Positions 26,575 through 36,488 are shown, counted from the stretch's first letter. The stretch: 64,000 bases of DNA from an uncultured Maribacter sp. (GCF_947496775.1 NZ_CANMDU010000005.1:186001-250000); one strand, 5' to 3'. The notes: generated by a model not told the origin, from the sequence alone. Program-made: numbers and translations.

Positions 26575-27096
26575 CTATTTTAAGGCTTTTTCTATTTTAA
26601 CTTTCCAAAGACTTTGTTTTTCTCTGTCTCTAGAAAAATTCGTTTCTTCATCGTATTTATTCTGAAATACATTTAACTCCTCGACCACTTCATTATATAT
26701 CTTCCGAACTTCTGCTTTCACGTTTTTCGAATACTCTTTTGCATTAAGGCGTTTTTTTAGTTTACGAGCATAAAGTTCTGAAATATCAAAATGCAATTGC
26801 TCATGACCTAAAATTACAGAATCGCAAACAGAAGGTTTATACCAAGACTTTTGAGGGTAAAAAAATGTAGTCACCTTAAAGTCAACTTGCATTTTATCAC
26901 CCACCTGAATAGCTGAGTATCTATACGTTATTCCACTGGCAGTTGTTGCTGCGACTCTATCACTCAAAGGCGGTTTTCCTTTAAAATCCTCCCAAGTTAA
27001 CTTAGTATTCTTTTGCCAAATAATAGTATCGTATTCTTGAGCATTTACAAAACCAATACTCCATACAATTACAAGTATGTATTTTACAACACCCAA
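26575..27096 (-). CDS. Exported DUF922 protein, possible zinc-metallopeptidase fold
   Basis: 173 aa starting at a TTG (27094-27096) that overlaps the OsmC gene by 13 bases; the following signal peptide (GVVKYILVIVWSIGFVNAQ) supports this start. The mature part contains LTWEDFKGKPPLSDRVAATT near residue 33 and VILGHEQLHFDISELYARKL near 92, where HEQLH fits the zincin HExxH. DUF922 proteins share this pattern and are suspected zinc proteases. The motif makes a metal-binding role likely; activity is unproven. Read from the OsmC/LysM/guaA gene row. Confidence 0.78.
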   Translation of the reverse strand: MGVVKYILVIVWSIGFVNAQEYDTIIWQKNTKLTWEDFKGKPPLSDRVAATTASGITYRYSAIQVGDKMQVDFKVTTFFYPQKSWYKPSVCDSVILGHEQLHFDISELYARKLKKRLNAKEYSKNVKAEVRKIYNEVVEELNVFQNKYDEETNFSRDREKQSLWKVKIEKALK

Positions 27097-27491
27097 TTAA
27101 AAGTTATATTTTTCTCGATATCTGGATGCAAACTATAATGAACAGGGCAAGTATTTGCTGTATTAATTAGAATTTTACGTTCCTTTTCTCCAGTATTTGA
27201 AGGCAATTTTAGTCCTACATCTATTTTTGTTATACGTCTTGGACTAGCACTCATATATTTAGTTACTTCTGCCATAGAGTTTTCTAAATTAACCCCCAGA
27301 TCATGCGCTTTAATCCCCATCATTGTTAGGATACAACTAGCTAAACCAGTAGCAACAGTATCCGTAGGAGAAAATGCCTGACCCAAACCATTATTGTCAA
27401 TCGGAGCATCTGTAATAAAAGTATCTCCCGAACGCAAATGAACACAATTTGTCCTAAGAGATCCTGTATAAGTAACTTTTGATGTAGCCAT
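27084..27491 (-). CDS. OsmC/Ohr family peroxiredoxin-like protein
   Basis: 135 aa. OsmC-family proteins reduce organic hydroperoxides with two cysteines. Here they are in TGLASCILTMMG (about residue 53) and NTCPVHYSL (about 114), matching the paired redox Cys of the family. The arginine of the N-terminal part (SLRTNCVHLRSG) may also contribute. It is 12 bases downstream of the LysM protein gene and its last codons overlap the DUF922 start. Whether it belongs to the OsmC or YhfA subgroup is not settled. Confidence 0.9.
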   Translation of the reverse strand: MATSKVTYTGSLRTNCVHLRSGDTFITDAPIDNNGLGQAFSPTDTVATGLASCILTMMGIKAHDLGVNLENSMAEVTKYMSASPRRITKIDVGLKLPSNTGEKERKILINTANTCPVHYSLHPDIEKNITFNWVL

Positions 27492-27503
27492 CTAAAATAT
27501 CTA

Positions 27504-29657
27504 TTATTTTATTTGCTTAACTCTCATATCGTCTAAAGACATAATATAAGCTGCATTATTCTGATAACCGGACATTCTTTCTTTTACGTAATTAAATCCA
27601 TTTCCATTATACTCCGTATGACCAATAGAATTACTTGCTTCTATTAAACTATTCTTATACGCAAGTTTTAACAACAAATCATATGTTAAATCGAAACCAC
27701 GAACTGCATAGCGATCTGGTGTTTCGCCAAATCTTTTTTCATATCTCTTTACAAAAGAATTTTTAGAAACCTCTCTATAAGCAGACGGGTATGTAAACTT
27801 TAATTTAGATAAGTGCGAACTAGATATAACATCATTATCAAAAGCATTATTCTTATTTGTAGTAAACATTCTTACCACCCTATCCTCTGTATTGGAAGAA
27901 TTTAATATTGAACAAACACTAGAGATTATTTTAAAATTATTCGTCTCCAAGAAAACCCAATTTTCTACCTCATCAGAAAACAAAGCTGTTAACTTATCTA
28001 AATTAACCGATACATTTTTCTTTTCCTCTGTAACTTCCATTACTTTGGCATTAGGAAATCTCTTTTGTATTAGCTCTTCTACTTTTATGTTTTTTTCATC
28101 TGCAATAATTATAATGTTTTGATCTGTTACCTGTTCTTCTATATAAGCAAGCATGCGCTCTCTTAATATAGATTCTGAAGGATAAGAATAAAAAACATTA
28201 GAAAATGGCAGCTTATTTTTTACTGGTACTGGGGCTAAAACTGGAATATTATTTCTAGACGCTTCCATTGCAACTTCTTTTAAAGATGCTCCGTCCAAAG
28301 GACCTACAATAGCATCATAAGCCCCAATATTCTCTCTAGATAAAACTTCTTTAGTTTTCTGAGCGTCTAATTGATTATCTAAAGTTTTTACATCTACAGA
28401 AATCCCTAATTTCTTAATCGAATCTAAGGCGATTAACGCTCCGGAATACAGACCTAAACTATACTTTAAATCTTTTCTTGAATTAATTTTTTTAGCCACT
28501 TCTTCTCTATTAGACAAATCTAATTTATCTAACCTAAATGGCAACAAAAACATTATACTAGACTTAGAACCTACAGAAATACTATCTAACAAATTAATTT
28601 TATCTAAAGCTAAAGAATTTCTTACTTCAAAATCTCCAGTTTGCGTTTTTGGTAATTTTAAAACCATCCCAGCTTTTAAACCCTCTTTTATTTCTGGATT
28701 TAACTGTAAGAGTTCCTTATAGGATAATCCTAATTTGCGCGTTAAAGAGTATTCTGTTTGTTTAGGTTTAACTTCATAAAAAATATAATTTTCTACATTA
28801 ACCACCCCAGTGGCTGCCTTTTTTTCAGGAATACGGAGAATCATACCTTCTTTTAAACCTCCACGCTCTTTTATTTCCGGATTTAAAGCAATTAATTCGT
28901 CAGCTGTATGACCAAATTTTTTCTCTAAACTATAAAAAGTTTGACCAGCAGGAACCGTATAGGACTTATACAATTGCACTTCTTGCGGAGAAACAGAACT
29001 ACCAGCTAATTTAGGAAGTTTTAACACCGTTCCTTCTGACAAACTATTAGCATCGGCAGAAAGTGATGGATTTAACTCTAATAAATTATCAATGGTAATT
29101 CCATATTTATGTGCAATACTCCAACGTGTTTCCTTAGCTGTTACCGTATAATTATCATATTCCTCTTCAATGACTTGCGTTTCTTCTGGTTTTACTCTCC
29201 TGTATTTAGGAATACGTAAAACCATCTTCTTTCTTAAAGTGGACGCATATAATTCTGGATTATACTTTTTAATATCATCTTCAGTAATATGAAATCTTCT
29301 TGCTATACTATACAGAGTCTCTTTTTTCTTTACCTTATAGGACGTAAAACCAGTTGGTTCTTCTTGTATTGGCGTGTTTTCGACTTCTGTTTTACTACTC
29401 CCAGACTTTACTATTGTCGTGGTGTTTTTAGCATCTAAAGGAATAACTAGAATAGTGCTAGCTTTTAAAGACATGTTTTTCTTTACCTCTTTATTGTACG
29501 TTAAAATATCATCTGTTGATACCTTATACTCCTTTGCTATACTCTCTAAGGTTTCTCCCCTTTTTACTGCATGTGTTGTAAATTTTTGAGCTATAGCTTT
29601 ACAGCTAATCAATACAAAAAGAAAAACCCAAAAAACTTTTTTAATTACTAAACCCAT
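27504..29657 (-). CDS. Exported protein with five LysM domains and a ligand-binding (PBP1-like) domain
   Basis: 717 aa with a signal peptide (MGLVIKKVFWVFLFVLISCKAIAQ, containing a possible lipobox Cys). Five LysM repeats of 45-50 residues cover about 25-340; each begins with (Y/H)xVKxxET-like sequence (HAVKRGETLESIAKEY, YKVKKKETLYSIARRF) and ends in a VLR/KIP-type motif. A large alpha/beta domain follows (about 360-715) resembling type 1 periplasmic binding proteins (SIMFLLPFRLDK, YDAIVGPLDGASLKEVAMEA, IPVLAPVPV). It probably binds peptidoglycan and senses or scaffolds in the periplasm. It starts 1 base after the guaA stop, a Flavobacteriaceae arrangement. Confidence 0.88.
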   Translation of the reverse strand: MGLVIKKVFWVFLFVLISCKAIAQKFTTHAVKRGETLESIAKEYKVSTDDILTYNKEVKKNMSLKASTILVIPLDAKNTTTIVKSGSSKTEVENTPIQEEPTGFTSYKVKKKETLYSIARRFHITEDDIKKYNPELYASTLRKKMVLRIPKYRRVKPEETQVIEEEYDNYTVTAKETRWSIAHKYGITIDNLLELNPSLSADANSLSEGTVLKLPKLAGSSVSPQEVQLYKSYTVPAGQTFYSLEKKFGHTADELIALNPEIKERGGLKEGMILRIPEKKAATGVVNVENYIFYEVKPKQTEYSLTRKLGLSYKELLQLNPEIKEGLKAGMVLKLPKTQTGDFEVRNSLALDKINLLDSISVGSKSSIMFLLPFRLDKLDLSNREEVAKKINSRKDLKYSLGLYSGALIALDSIKKLGISVDVKTLDNQLDAQKTKEVLSRENIGAYDAIVGPLDGASLKEVAMEASRNNIPVLAPVPVKNKLPFSNVFYSYPSESILRERMLAYIEEQVTDQNIIIIADEKNIKVEELIQKRFPNAKVMEVTEEKKNVSVNLDKLTALFSDEVENWVFLETNNFKIISSVCSILNSSNTEDRVVRMFTTNKNNAFDNDVISSSHLSKLKFTYPSAYREVSKNSFVKRYEKRFGETPDRYAVRGFDLTYDLLLKLAYKNSLIEASNSIGHTEYNGNGFNYVKERMSGYQNNAAYIMSLDDMRVKQIK

Positions 29658-29658
29658 A

Positions 29659-31191
29659 TTATTCCCATTCTATAGTTGCAGGTGGTTTAGAACTAATATC
29701 GTATACCACTCTATTTACGCCTCTAACTTTATTTATTATATCGTTCGATGTTTTTTGCAAAAACTCATAAGGTAAATTTACCCAATCTGCGGTCATACCA
29801 TCTGTACTTTCTACTGCTCGTAAAGCTACGCATTTTTCATAGGTTCTCTCATCTCCCATAACCCCTACACTATTTACGGGTAAAAGCATTGCGCCAGCCT
29901 GCCAAACTTTATCATACAAGCCCCATGCTTTTAAACCATTTATAAATACCGCATCTACTTCCTGTAAAATAGCTACTTTCTCACGAGTTATATCTCCTAA
30001 AATACGAATTGCCAATCCTGGTCCTGGAAAAGGGTGCCTCCCTAACCTTTCATCATCTATCCCCATACTAGCTCCAACTCTACGAACCTCATCTTTAAAT
30101 AACATTTTCAAAGGTTCTACTACATCTAACTTCATAAAATCTGGTAAACCTCCTACATTATGATGGCTTTTTATAGTTGCAGAAGGACCTCCCGTTGCTG
30201 AAACAGATTCTATGACATCAGGATAAATTGTTCCTTGCGCCAACCATTTTGCATCTTCTACTAAATGAGACTCATCATCAAAAACTTCAACAAAAACTCT
30301 TCCAATAATTTTTCTTTTCTTTTCTGGGTCGCTCTCCCCGGCTAATTCATCCAAAAAGCGTGCCGAAGCATTTACTCCTTTTACATTAAGCCCCATTCCT
30401 TCATACTGTTTCAGGACTTCTTCGAACTCATTCTTTCGCAAAAGTCCATTATCTACAAAAATGCAGTGTAAATTTTTCCCTATTGCTTTATGTAATAAAA
30501 CAGCAGCCACTGTAGAATCTACTCCTCCAGAAAGCCCCAATATTACTTTATCACCCCCTATTTTCTCCTTTAGATCTGCTACCGTAGTATCTACAAAAGC
30601 GTCTGGAGTCCATGTTTGTGACAAACCACCAATCTTTACCAAAAAGTTCTCTAATAATTGTTTACCATCTTTAGAATGATAAACTTCTGGGTGAAATTGA
30701 ATAGCATACGTATCTTCCCCTTCTATTTTATATGCTGCATTTTCTACATCATTAGTGCTTGCCAATCTTTGTGCATTTGTAGGCAACTCCTTAATAGTGT
30801 CGCTATGACTCATCCAGACTTGACTTCCTTCCGATATATTTGCAAAGAAAACCTCTTCTTCTTTAACAAAAGATAAATTTGCTCTACCGTACTCTCTTGT
30901 ATTGGATGGCGCAACATTACCCCCACCAAAGTGTGCTAAATATTGTGCTCCATAACAGACGGCTAACAATGGTTTTTTTCCTCTAATCTGGGAAAGATCA
31001 GGATGCGGCGCATCTTCTGCTCTAACAGAAAAAGGAGAACCCGATAGGATTACTGCTTTATACTCAGAAAGATTATCTGGTAGTTTATTATAAGGTTTAA
31101 TTTCACAGAAAATATTTAGTTCTCTAACTCTTCTAGCGATAAGTTGTGTGTACTGAGAACCAAAATCTAATATTAGGACGTTATTTTGCAT
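29659..31191 (-). CDS. guaA: GMP synthase (glutamine-hydrolysing)
   Basis: 510 aa from the ATG at 31189-31191; an upstream TTG at 31197 overlaps the -7 element and is rejected. It aminates XMP to GMP using ATP and glutamine. The N-terminal glutaminase shows [17 protein letters not shown] with the nucleophile Cys and the His-Glu pair in [11 protein letters not shown]. The synthetase P-loop is [15 protein letters not shown], and the C-terminal dimerisation end has [17 protein letters not shown]. The -7 element ends only 3 bases before the ATG, suggesting a leaderless or nearly leaderless message. It drives the LysM-OsmC-DUF922 row. Confidence 0.97.
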   Translation of the reverse strand: MQNNVLILDFGSQYTQLIARRVRELNIFCEIKPYNKLPDNLSEYKAVILSGSPFSVRAEDAPHPDLSQIRGKKPLLAVCYGAQYLAHFGGGNVAPSNTREYGRANLSFVKEEEVFFANISEGSQVWMSHSDTIKELPTNAQRLASTNDVENAAYKIEGEDTYAIQFHPEVYHSKDGKQLLENFLVKIGGLSQTWTPDAFVDTTVADLKEKIGGDKVILGLSGGVDSTVAAVLLHKAIGKNLHCIFVDNGLLRKNEFEEVLKQYEGMGLNVKGVNASARFLDELAGESDPEKKRKIIGRVFVEVFDDESHLVEDAKWLAQGTIYPDVIESVSATGGPSATIKSHHNVGGLPDFMKLDVVEPLKMLFKDEVRRVGASMGIDDERLGRHPFPGPGLAIRILGDITREKVAILQEVDAVFINGLKAWGLYDKVWQAGAMLLPVNSVGVMGDERTYEKCVALRAVESTDGMTADWVNLPYEFLQKTSNDIINKVRGVNRVVYDISSKPPATIEWE

Positions 31192-31194
31192 GCG

Positions 31195-31202
31195 CAAAAA
31201 TA
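31195..31202 (-). promoter_or_regulatory. Putative -7 promoter element of guaA (possibly leaderless)
   Basis: TATTTTTG on the minus strand is an exact TAnnTTTG match, followed after only CGC by the guaA ATG. Confidence 0.45.
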
Positions 31203-31327
31203 GTAATTTGAAAATTTTAAGAAAGCATCTAAAGAAGATATTTACTTAACAATATTAAAACTTATAAACAGTACCACTATACGGCTATAATCAAATCATT
31301 AACATTAACACTAAAGTCTGCATAAAA

Positions 31328-31353
31328 AAAGCTTAGGAACCACCCTAAGCTTT
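31328..31353 (-). terminator. Intrinsic terminator hairpin with no annotated gene upstream
   Basis: AAAGCTTAGG / CCTAAGCTTT forms a 10-bp stem with a 6-base loop. On the minus strand it is followed by a run of T (AAAAAAA at 31324-31330 on plus). It lies between divergent genes (guaA and the PNPOx-like gene), so it ends no known gene. Confidence 0.65.
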
Positions 31354-31506
31354 AGCATCGAAATTAAAAACCAACCTAAACACATAAAACCATAAAGATT
31401 TTATGCAAAATTCTTTTTCACAGCAATTTTATATATAACAACTGAGAAAAATAAAACCCTACTTTAGAAAGAAATTTTCTATATTTAAGAAAATTATTTT
31501 AATACT

Positions 31507-32052
31507 ATGACTAATCTTTACTTACAGGAGATTATGTCTGAATTAAAATTAGCGGTTACCGAAAGAAACCACCCCCTAAAATTTTGTGTACTTGGCTCAA
31601 TTGGTTCAGATAACAGTTCTCAAACACGAATTATTGGGCTACGAAAAATTACCGATAATCTAACATTAACTTTTTATACGGATGAGCGCTCTAACAAAGT
31701 GTCGCAAATCTTAAAAAACCCTAATGTAAGCTTGCTTTTTTATCATCCTGAAAAAAAAATGCAAATAAAAATTGACGGAAAAGCCTCTATTGTAAAAGAT
31801 CAAGATTTATTGAAAGAAAAATGGTTAAACATTAATTCTGAAAGCAAAAAAGATTATACTACAACTAAGGCTCCGGGTAGTATTTTAGAGAATCCCAGCG
31901 AACTAACTTTCTTAAAAGAGAAAAACTACTTTTGTATTATAGAAGTCAAAACAAAAACCGTAGAATACTTAAAACTCAGAGAAACTAGTCATTTTAAAGT
32001 TCTTTTCAACAAAGACATTAATGGTTGGACTAGCCAATTTCTTGTTCCGTAA
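31507..32052 (+). CDS. Pyridoxamine 5'-phosphate oxidase-family flavoprotein
   Basis: 181 aa. The split-barrel FMN-binding fold is visible in RIIGLRKITDNLTLTFYTDE followed by RSNKVSQILKNPNVSLLFYH, the hallmark of the PNPOx-like superfamily, with KMQIKIDGKASIV following. It lacks the C-terminal pyridoxine-oxidase dimer signature, so it is more likely a general FMN- or F420-type stress protein of the pyridoxamine oxidase-related group than true PdxH. It ends 1 base from the convergent decarboxylase gene. A Shine-Dalgarno-like GGAG at 31528 lies before a second ATG at 31534, so a start there is also possible. Confidence 0.82.
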   Translation: MTNLYLQEIMSELKLAVTERNHPLKFCVLGSIGSDNSSQTRIIGLRKITDNLTLTFYTDERSNKVSQILKNPNVSLLFYHPEKKMQIKIDGKASIVKDQDLLKEKWLNINSESKKDYTTTKAPGSILENPSELTFLKEKNYFCIIEVKTKTVEYLKLRETSHFKVLFNKDINGWTSQFLVP

Positions 32053-32053
32053 A

Positions 32054-33424
32054 CTATTCCATTGTTTTTAAAATAGCTCTTATATCCTCCTCTGTAGTAT
32101 CTGGATTTATAAAACAAAAACGAGAAACTGTTTCAAAAGTATCCCCCATTTTCCATTTAGTAGGTGTTACCAATGCAAAACCATCTTTATGGTTTTTATA
32201 AGTCCAATCCCGATACTCCAAAGGGGCCCACCCTTTTCTTCTAAATAAAACGCAGGACAAACTTGGCTCTCTTACTAATTCAACTATTGGATTTTCTTTT
32301 ATTATCTCTCCAGCCAAATTGGCTAACTCAATACCTTTCTCTACAGCGGATTTATACCTATCTGTACCATGCATAGCCAAAGAAAACCATAAAGGAAGTC
32401 CTCGTACTCTTCTTGTTAATTGTATTTGATATTCCGATGGATTAAAACCCCGCGATCCTTCATCTTTAAAAATATCTAAATAACTCCCTTCTTGGGCATG
32501 TGCTTCTTTTGCCAGCTCCGGATTCTTATAAATAACAGCACCACAATCGTACGGAGAGAACAGCCATTTATGTGGATCTATAGTAATACTATCTGCTTTT
32601 TCTATTCCATTAAATAAATGGCGCACAGAATCTGCAGCCAAAGCTCCTCCTCCATAGGCAGCATCTACATGAAACCATAAATTTTCTTTTGCGCAGATTT
32701 CCGAAATCCCTTTTAAATCATCTATAATACCAGCATTTGTTGTTCCACCAGTAGCAACTACAGAAAATAATCTTTTACGCTGATAAGCATCTAATCCATC
32801 TATCGTTTTTTGTAAATCTGCTTTAGACATTAAATCCTCAGTGGGTACCAAAACTACATCTGCATCTATTACTTTTGCCATGGATTTAATGGAAGAATGA
32901 GCACCTACTGAGGTAACAATAAGTCCTTTTTTATTTACATTCTCTGGATCTTTACGCCAATTTTCCCTTGCTGCTACCATAGCAGACAAGTTTGCTGCAG
33001 TACCTCCACTTGTAAAAACACCAAAAGCATTTTCTGGTAATCCCGTTAGAGAAACTAACCATTTCATAGCTTCATTTTCAGCAAAAATTCCACCAGCACC
33101 TTCCATCCAATACGCACCATGAATACTAGATGCGGATGTAACCAAATCGAACATAATTGCTGCTCTTGTCGGAGATGCCGGAACAAAAGCCAAATGCCTA
33201 GGGTGATCTATTGGTACTGTAGCCTTTATTAATACCTCTTTAAATATGTTAAATGCATTTTCCCCACCAATACCTTCTGAAGTAATTGTCTCCCCAACCA
33301 AAGCCTTTAATTCTTCTTCTTTTTTAGGTTTCCCTAATTCTGGATCCGTTTTCGTTATTCTATTTATAGCGTATTTAACAACATCTAATGTCATCTCTAC
33401 TAAACCTATATCAATATTATGCAT
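32054..33424 (-). CDS. PLP-dependent decarboxylase (group II amino-acid decarboxylase family)
   Basis: 456 aa. Fold-type I PLP enzyme: the cofactor lysine is in SITIDPHKWLFSPYDCGAV, with the preceding LWFHVDAAYGGGAL giving the Asp that contacts the pyridine nitrogen, and FTSGGTAANLSAM near the phosphate-binding loop. These motifs belong to the group that includes aromatic-amino-acid, glutamate and diaminobutyrate decarboxylases. The substrate cannot be told; aspartate, glutamate or an aromatic amino acid are all possible. It lies downstream of the GT39-like gene (79-base gap) and converges on the PNPOx-like gene. Confidence 0.88.
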   Translation of the reverse strand: MHNIDIGLVEMTLDVVKYAINRITKTDPELGKPKKEEELKALVGETITSEGIGGENAFNIFKEVLIKATVPIDHPRHLAFVPASPTRAAIMFDLVTSASSIHGAYWMEGAGGIFAENEAMKWLVSLTGLPENAFGVFTSGGTAANLSAMVAARENWRKDPENVNKKGLIVTSVGAHSSIKSMAKVIDADVVLVPTEDLMSKADLQKTIDGLDAYQRKRLFSVVATGGTTNAGIIDDLKGISEICAKENLWFHVDAAYGGGALAADSVRHLFNGIEKADSITIDPHKWLFSPYDCGAVIYKNPELAKEAHAQEGSYLDIFKDEGSRGFNPSEYQIQLTRRVRGLPLWFSLAMHGTDRYKSAVEKGIELANLAGEIIKENPIVELVREPSLSCVLFRRKGWAPLEYRDWTYKNHKDGFALVTPTKWKMGDTFETVSRFCFINPDTTEEDIRAILKTME

Positions 33425-33503
33425 CTAAGTATATTTATCTACTCAAAGTTAACGTATTGCCCAGACCATTCCATGGGCAAACAAGAAAATTTCAGTCCCT
33501 AAT

Positions 33504-34715
33504 TTAATCTAAGAAAAAACTTAGGTTTTCTTTTTCTTTTCCAAAACCTTTAATTTGGTGTATTACTGGGCTTGCAACAACTAAAGAGTCGGAATCCAAA
33601 CAAACTACAATCCTGTTTCCTTCTTTCTCCAGGGATTTCGGCAAGGTAAAATCATCCAATGATAAAACTTCTTTTTCTGGGTTTAAAAAACGAATATTAC
33701 CTGCAAAGGTAACATCCGGAAGAACCCATTGCTTATCTGCAAACTCAACCTTTAAATCGTCCGAAATTTCACTAAAACCAAAATGAACTGAAGAAGAAAT
33801 TCCAACTATTTTTTCTATAGGTGTTCTTACTGTTTGAACAACCACCACAAAAACAAAAAATATAAATCCATATTTTAAGCATTGCTTCATTAAATTTATT
33901 TGCAATAAAGAAATAATAAGAACTACATAAGGAATAAAAAGAGGCAAAAGCCATCTAGTTTCTACTTTGTATATTTTCATTCCCACAAAAACGAACGCCA
34001 AAATTATTACCTGAGAAACGAAGGTCTGTTTTAACCAGCTTTGATTATTTTTTCCGTCAAAAACTATAATCTTCTTCCAAAAAAGAAAACCTAAAAACAC
34101 ACACAAAGGAAGTACTAGGTTAACAAAACTTTTTGCAATTACAAAAATAGAAGATAATACAGGAATACCATTTCCCTGCGAAGTACTTGTTTTATGAGTT
34201 ACGCTTTTATGCAACTCTTCCAAATAATACATATTCGAAAATAAATCATAAAAATGAGGTAAGACTAAAACGCTTACAACCCCAATAGTACATATTATTC
34301 TTTTATTAAAAACAAGCGCCATGCACAATAAAGAAGTGTGCGATAATCGTCTAAACGTAAAATCGATATATACCGGAATAACAGATAATAAAAACACACC
34401 TAATACTGCTTTGTTTTTACTTTTTAAATAGTCCTTACCAAATACATAAACTGCTGAAATGGTACTGCAAAAAACTAACGCTCTCAAAAAAGAAAATGAA
34501 AACTTACTTACTCCGAACAACTTATTAATTAATATTTGAAACCAAGTATACAATGGAGGTTGATCATCATAAGTTAAACGCCACCATTGCGAATAATATG
34601 CTTGCTCCGCATCTTCTAATTCCAAAGCGGATTTCATATAACTAATACCAATGATTGCCAGCCCACTAAAAAGTACTAGAATCTTGTTTTTTTGAGATGC
34701 ATTTAATGCGGGCAT
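33504..34715 (-). CDS. GT39/ArnT-like membrane glycosyltransferase, apparently shortened
   Basis: 403 aa with about eight hydrophobic segments. The N terminus carries the acceptor/donor loop typical of the GT39/ArnT class: LELEDAEQAYYSQWWRLTYD followed by DQPPLYTWFQ, which use polyprenyl-phosphate sugars. After RRLSHTSLL (residues 122-130) the sequence jumps directly to LVFNKRI...VLPHFYDLFSN; related proteins usually have some 60 residues here, with two helices and a GxxxLSKYN-like motif. An in-frame internal deletion is therefore suspected, which would likely disturb topology. It starts 8 bases after bshC. Substrate unknown. Confidence 0.75.
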   Translation of the reverse strand: MPALNASQKNKILVLFSGLAIIGISYMKSALELEDAEQAYYSQWWRLTYDDQPPLYTWFQILINKLFGVSKFSFSFLRALVFCSTISAVYVFGKDYLKSKNKAVLGVFLLSVIPVYIDFTFRRLSHTSLLCMALVFNKRIICTIGVVSVLVLPHFYDLFSNMYYLEELHKSVTHKTSTSQGNGIPVLSSIFVIAKSFVNLVLPLCVFLGFLFWKKIIVFDGKNNQSWLKQTFVSQVIILAFVFVGMKIYKVETRWLLPLFIPYVVLIISLLQINLMKQCLKYGFIFFVFVVVVQTVRTPIEKIVGISSSVHFGFSEISDDLKVEFADKQWVLPDVTFAGNIRFLNPEKEVLSLDDFTLPKSLEKEGNRIVVCLDSDSLVVASPVIHQIKGFGKEKENLSFFLD

Positions 34716-34723
34716 TGTAAGAA

Positions 34724-36328
34724 TTAATTCATTGTTATAACCGTGAATTTGCCTAATAATGGCTTTAGGGCATTTTCTAAATCTACAATTAAACTAGATC
34801 CGTATTCTACATATAGCTCAGAAAAATTTGTTGTTCGCTCTTGCAAAGAAAAATTTGGAAAAAGCTCATTTTGCAAATCTGCCATTCTAATAACATGATC
34901 CTTTAACTTTACTTTTTGCGCTTTTAAAAGTCGTTTTTCCAAAACATCGAGTCCTTTTAATTGTTTTAACTCTTGCGCTTTTACTGCTCCATAAAAAGAC
35001 TTATCTGTTTGCTCTGCCATACTATACATTGCTGAAAATTGCTCCTTTAAATGCGCTCTTTGTTCCGAAAAATCGATACTAATATTTGATATTTCCCTTA
35101 TCTTTTTATTAATTAAGCTATTCTGCTTTAAAAATAAATCTTGTACAGAAAGATTCATTTTTTCCATTTTCCCTTTCAACTTTTCATTCATTAACAAAGC
35201 TGAATTTCTTAACAATAAAACCGGAAAAGGTACCTGCATAGCACTAAACATATTTTTTAGTTCTAACCAATACGCTATTTCTCCTCCTCCTCCTATGTAA
35301 CATAGATTAGGCAGTATCACTTCTTGATATAAAGGTCTTGCTATTACATTAGGAGAAAAACGCTCCGGAAATTCATTTAACTCTAATAGCAGTTCTTCTT
35401 TTGTGAACTTTATTTCGGTATTATTTATTAAAAAGTTACCTTCCTTTTCTATAATTCGCTCCCGTATAGCATCTTTTAAATAAAAATAATTAATCTCTCT
35501 GGGGTTTACCTGAACATTATATTTTTCTGGTTGCTCTTTTATATTTTTAATAGTTTTGGCCACTTCTTTGAAAGCAATATTTTCAAAAATATCTTTTTTT
35601 ACAAACGGAATTAACTCTCTCTTTAATTCCGCCGAATCTCCATCTATAATTACCAGACCGTATTCCGAAAACAATTCATTAGCTAAAAACCTTGTAGCAT
35701 CGGTAAGAGTTGCATGTTCTAAATAAGATTTCTTAAATAAAGAAGTTAATTTCTTTGCATTTTTACTTGCACCCAACTCTTGTTCCAAAATTTTATATAC
35801 TTCTTGTAATCCTTCCGTAGATAATCTACCAACGGCACCGGAAACTTCTTTATTCCATTGTATTTTTTTTCCGTGGAGATTAAAATAGTTTATCTCATCA
35901 AAATCATGGTCTTCTGTGGCCATCCAATATACTGGCACCACTTTACATTCAGGGTTATTCCCCTCTATTTCTTTTGCAAGGTTTATTGTAGATATAATTT
36001 TATATAGAAAATAGAATTGTCCAGTAAATAAATTCAGTTGATGTCCGGTTACCACTGTAAATACATTCTCTTCTTTTAATGCATCAATATTCTTTAGCGT
36101 TTTATCAGATGCTTGTACTCCTTTGTATTGTTGCTTCAAAGCAGCACACAAAACCTCTCTTTTATCTTTAGAAAAATGGTTTCGTTTTTCTAACATTTGC
36201 TCCCCTATACCTTCTAAACTCGGATAATTATTATATAGATTTTGAACAGATTTTTTTTGTTCTAAATAATCTATCATCAAATTTGAAAAATAACCAGTTT
36301 CTTTAAAGGATATATAATCTATATTCAT
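34724..36328 (-). CDS. bshC: Bacillithiol biosynthesis cysteine-adding enzyme BshC
   Basis: 534 aa, the usual BshC length. BshC joins cysteine to glucosaminyl-malate in the last step of bacillithiol synthesis. Typical blocks are NVFTVVTGHQLNLFTGQFYF near residue 92, VPVYWMATEDHDFDEIN near 134 (HIGH-like nucleotide region) and RPLYQEVILPNLCYIGGGGE near 330, followed by a long coiled-coil stretch (about 375-480). It implies that this organism uses bacillithiol, in line with many Flavobacteriaceae. The neighbours on the same strand are the GT39-like and decarboxylase genes. Confidence 0.93.
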   Translation of the reverse strand: MNIDYISFKETGYFSNLMIDYLEQKKSVQNLYNNYPSLEGIGEQMLEKRNHFSKDKREVLCAALKQQYKGVQASDKTLKNIDALKEENVFTVVTGHQLNLFTGQFYFLYKIISTINLAKEIEGNNPECKVVPVYWMATEDHDFDEINYFNLHGKKIQWNKEVSGAVGRLSTEGLQEVYKILEQELGASKNAKKLTSLFKKSYLEHATLTDATRFLANELFSEYGLVIIDGDSAELKRELIPFVKKDIFENIAFKEVAKTIKNIKEQPEKYNVQVNPREINYFYLKDAIRERIIEKEGNFLINNTEIKFTKEELLLELNEFPERFSPNVIARPLYQEVILPNLCYIGGGGEIAYWLELKNMFSAMQVPFPVLLLRNSALLMNEKLKGKMEKMNLSVQDLFLKQNSLINKKIREISNISIDFSEQRAHLKEQFSAMYSMAEQTDKSFYGAVKAQELKQLKGLDVLEKRLLKAQKVKLKDHVIRMADLQNELFPNFSLQERTTNFSELYVEYGSSLIVDLENALKPLLGKFTVITMN

Positions 36329-36453
36329 AAAATCTAAAATCTATGTAAATATAAAACTCTTGCTTTTTAGAGTTCCTAAAAATACGTTAATTACGCTTTT
36401 ATACAGAATAACTATTAAATACCCACACAAATAATTATATGCCATAAATTTAT

Positions 36454-36461
36454 TAGATTTG
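36454..36461 (+). promoter_or_regulatory. Putative -7 promoter element of the M14 peptidase gene
   Basis: TAGATTTG, an exact TAnnTTTG match, ends 27 bases before the chosen ATG at 36489. Confidence 0.5.
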
Positions 36462-36488
36462 AGTTTAATGCACCAAAGCCAAAAATTA

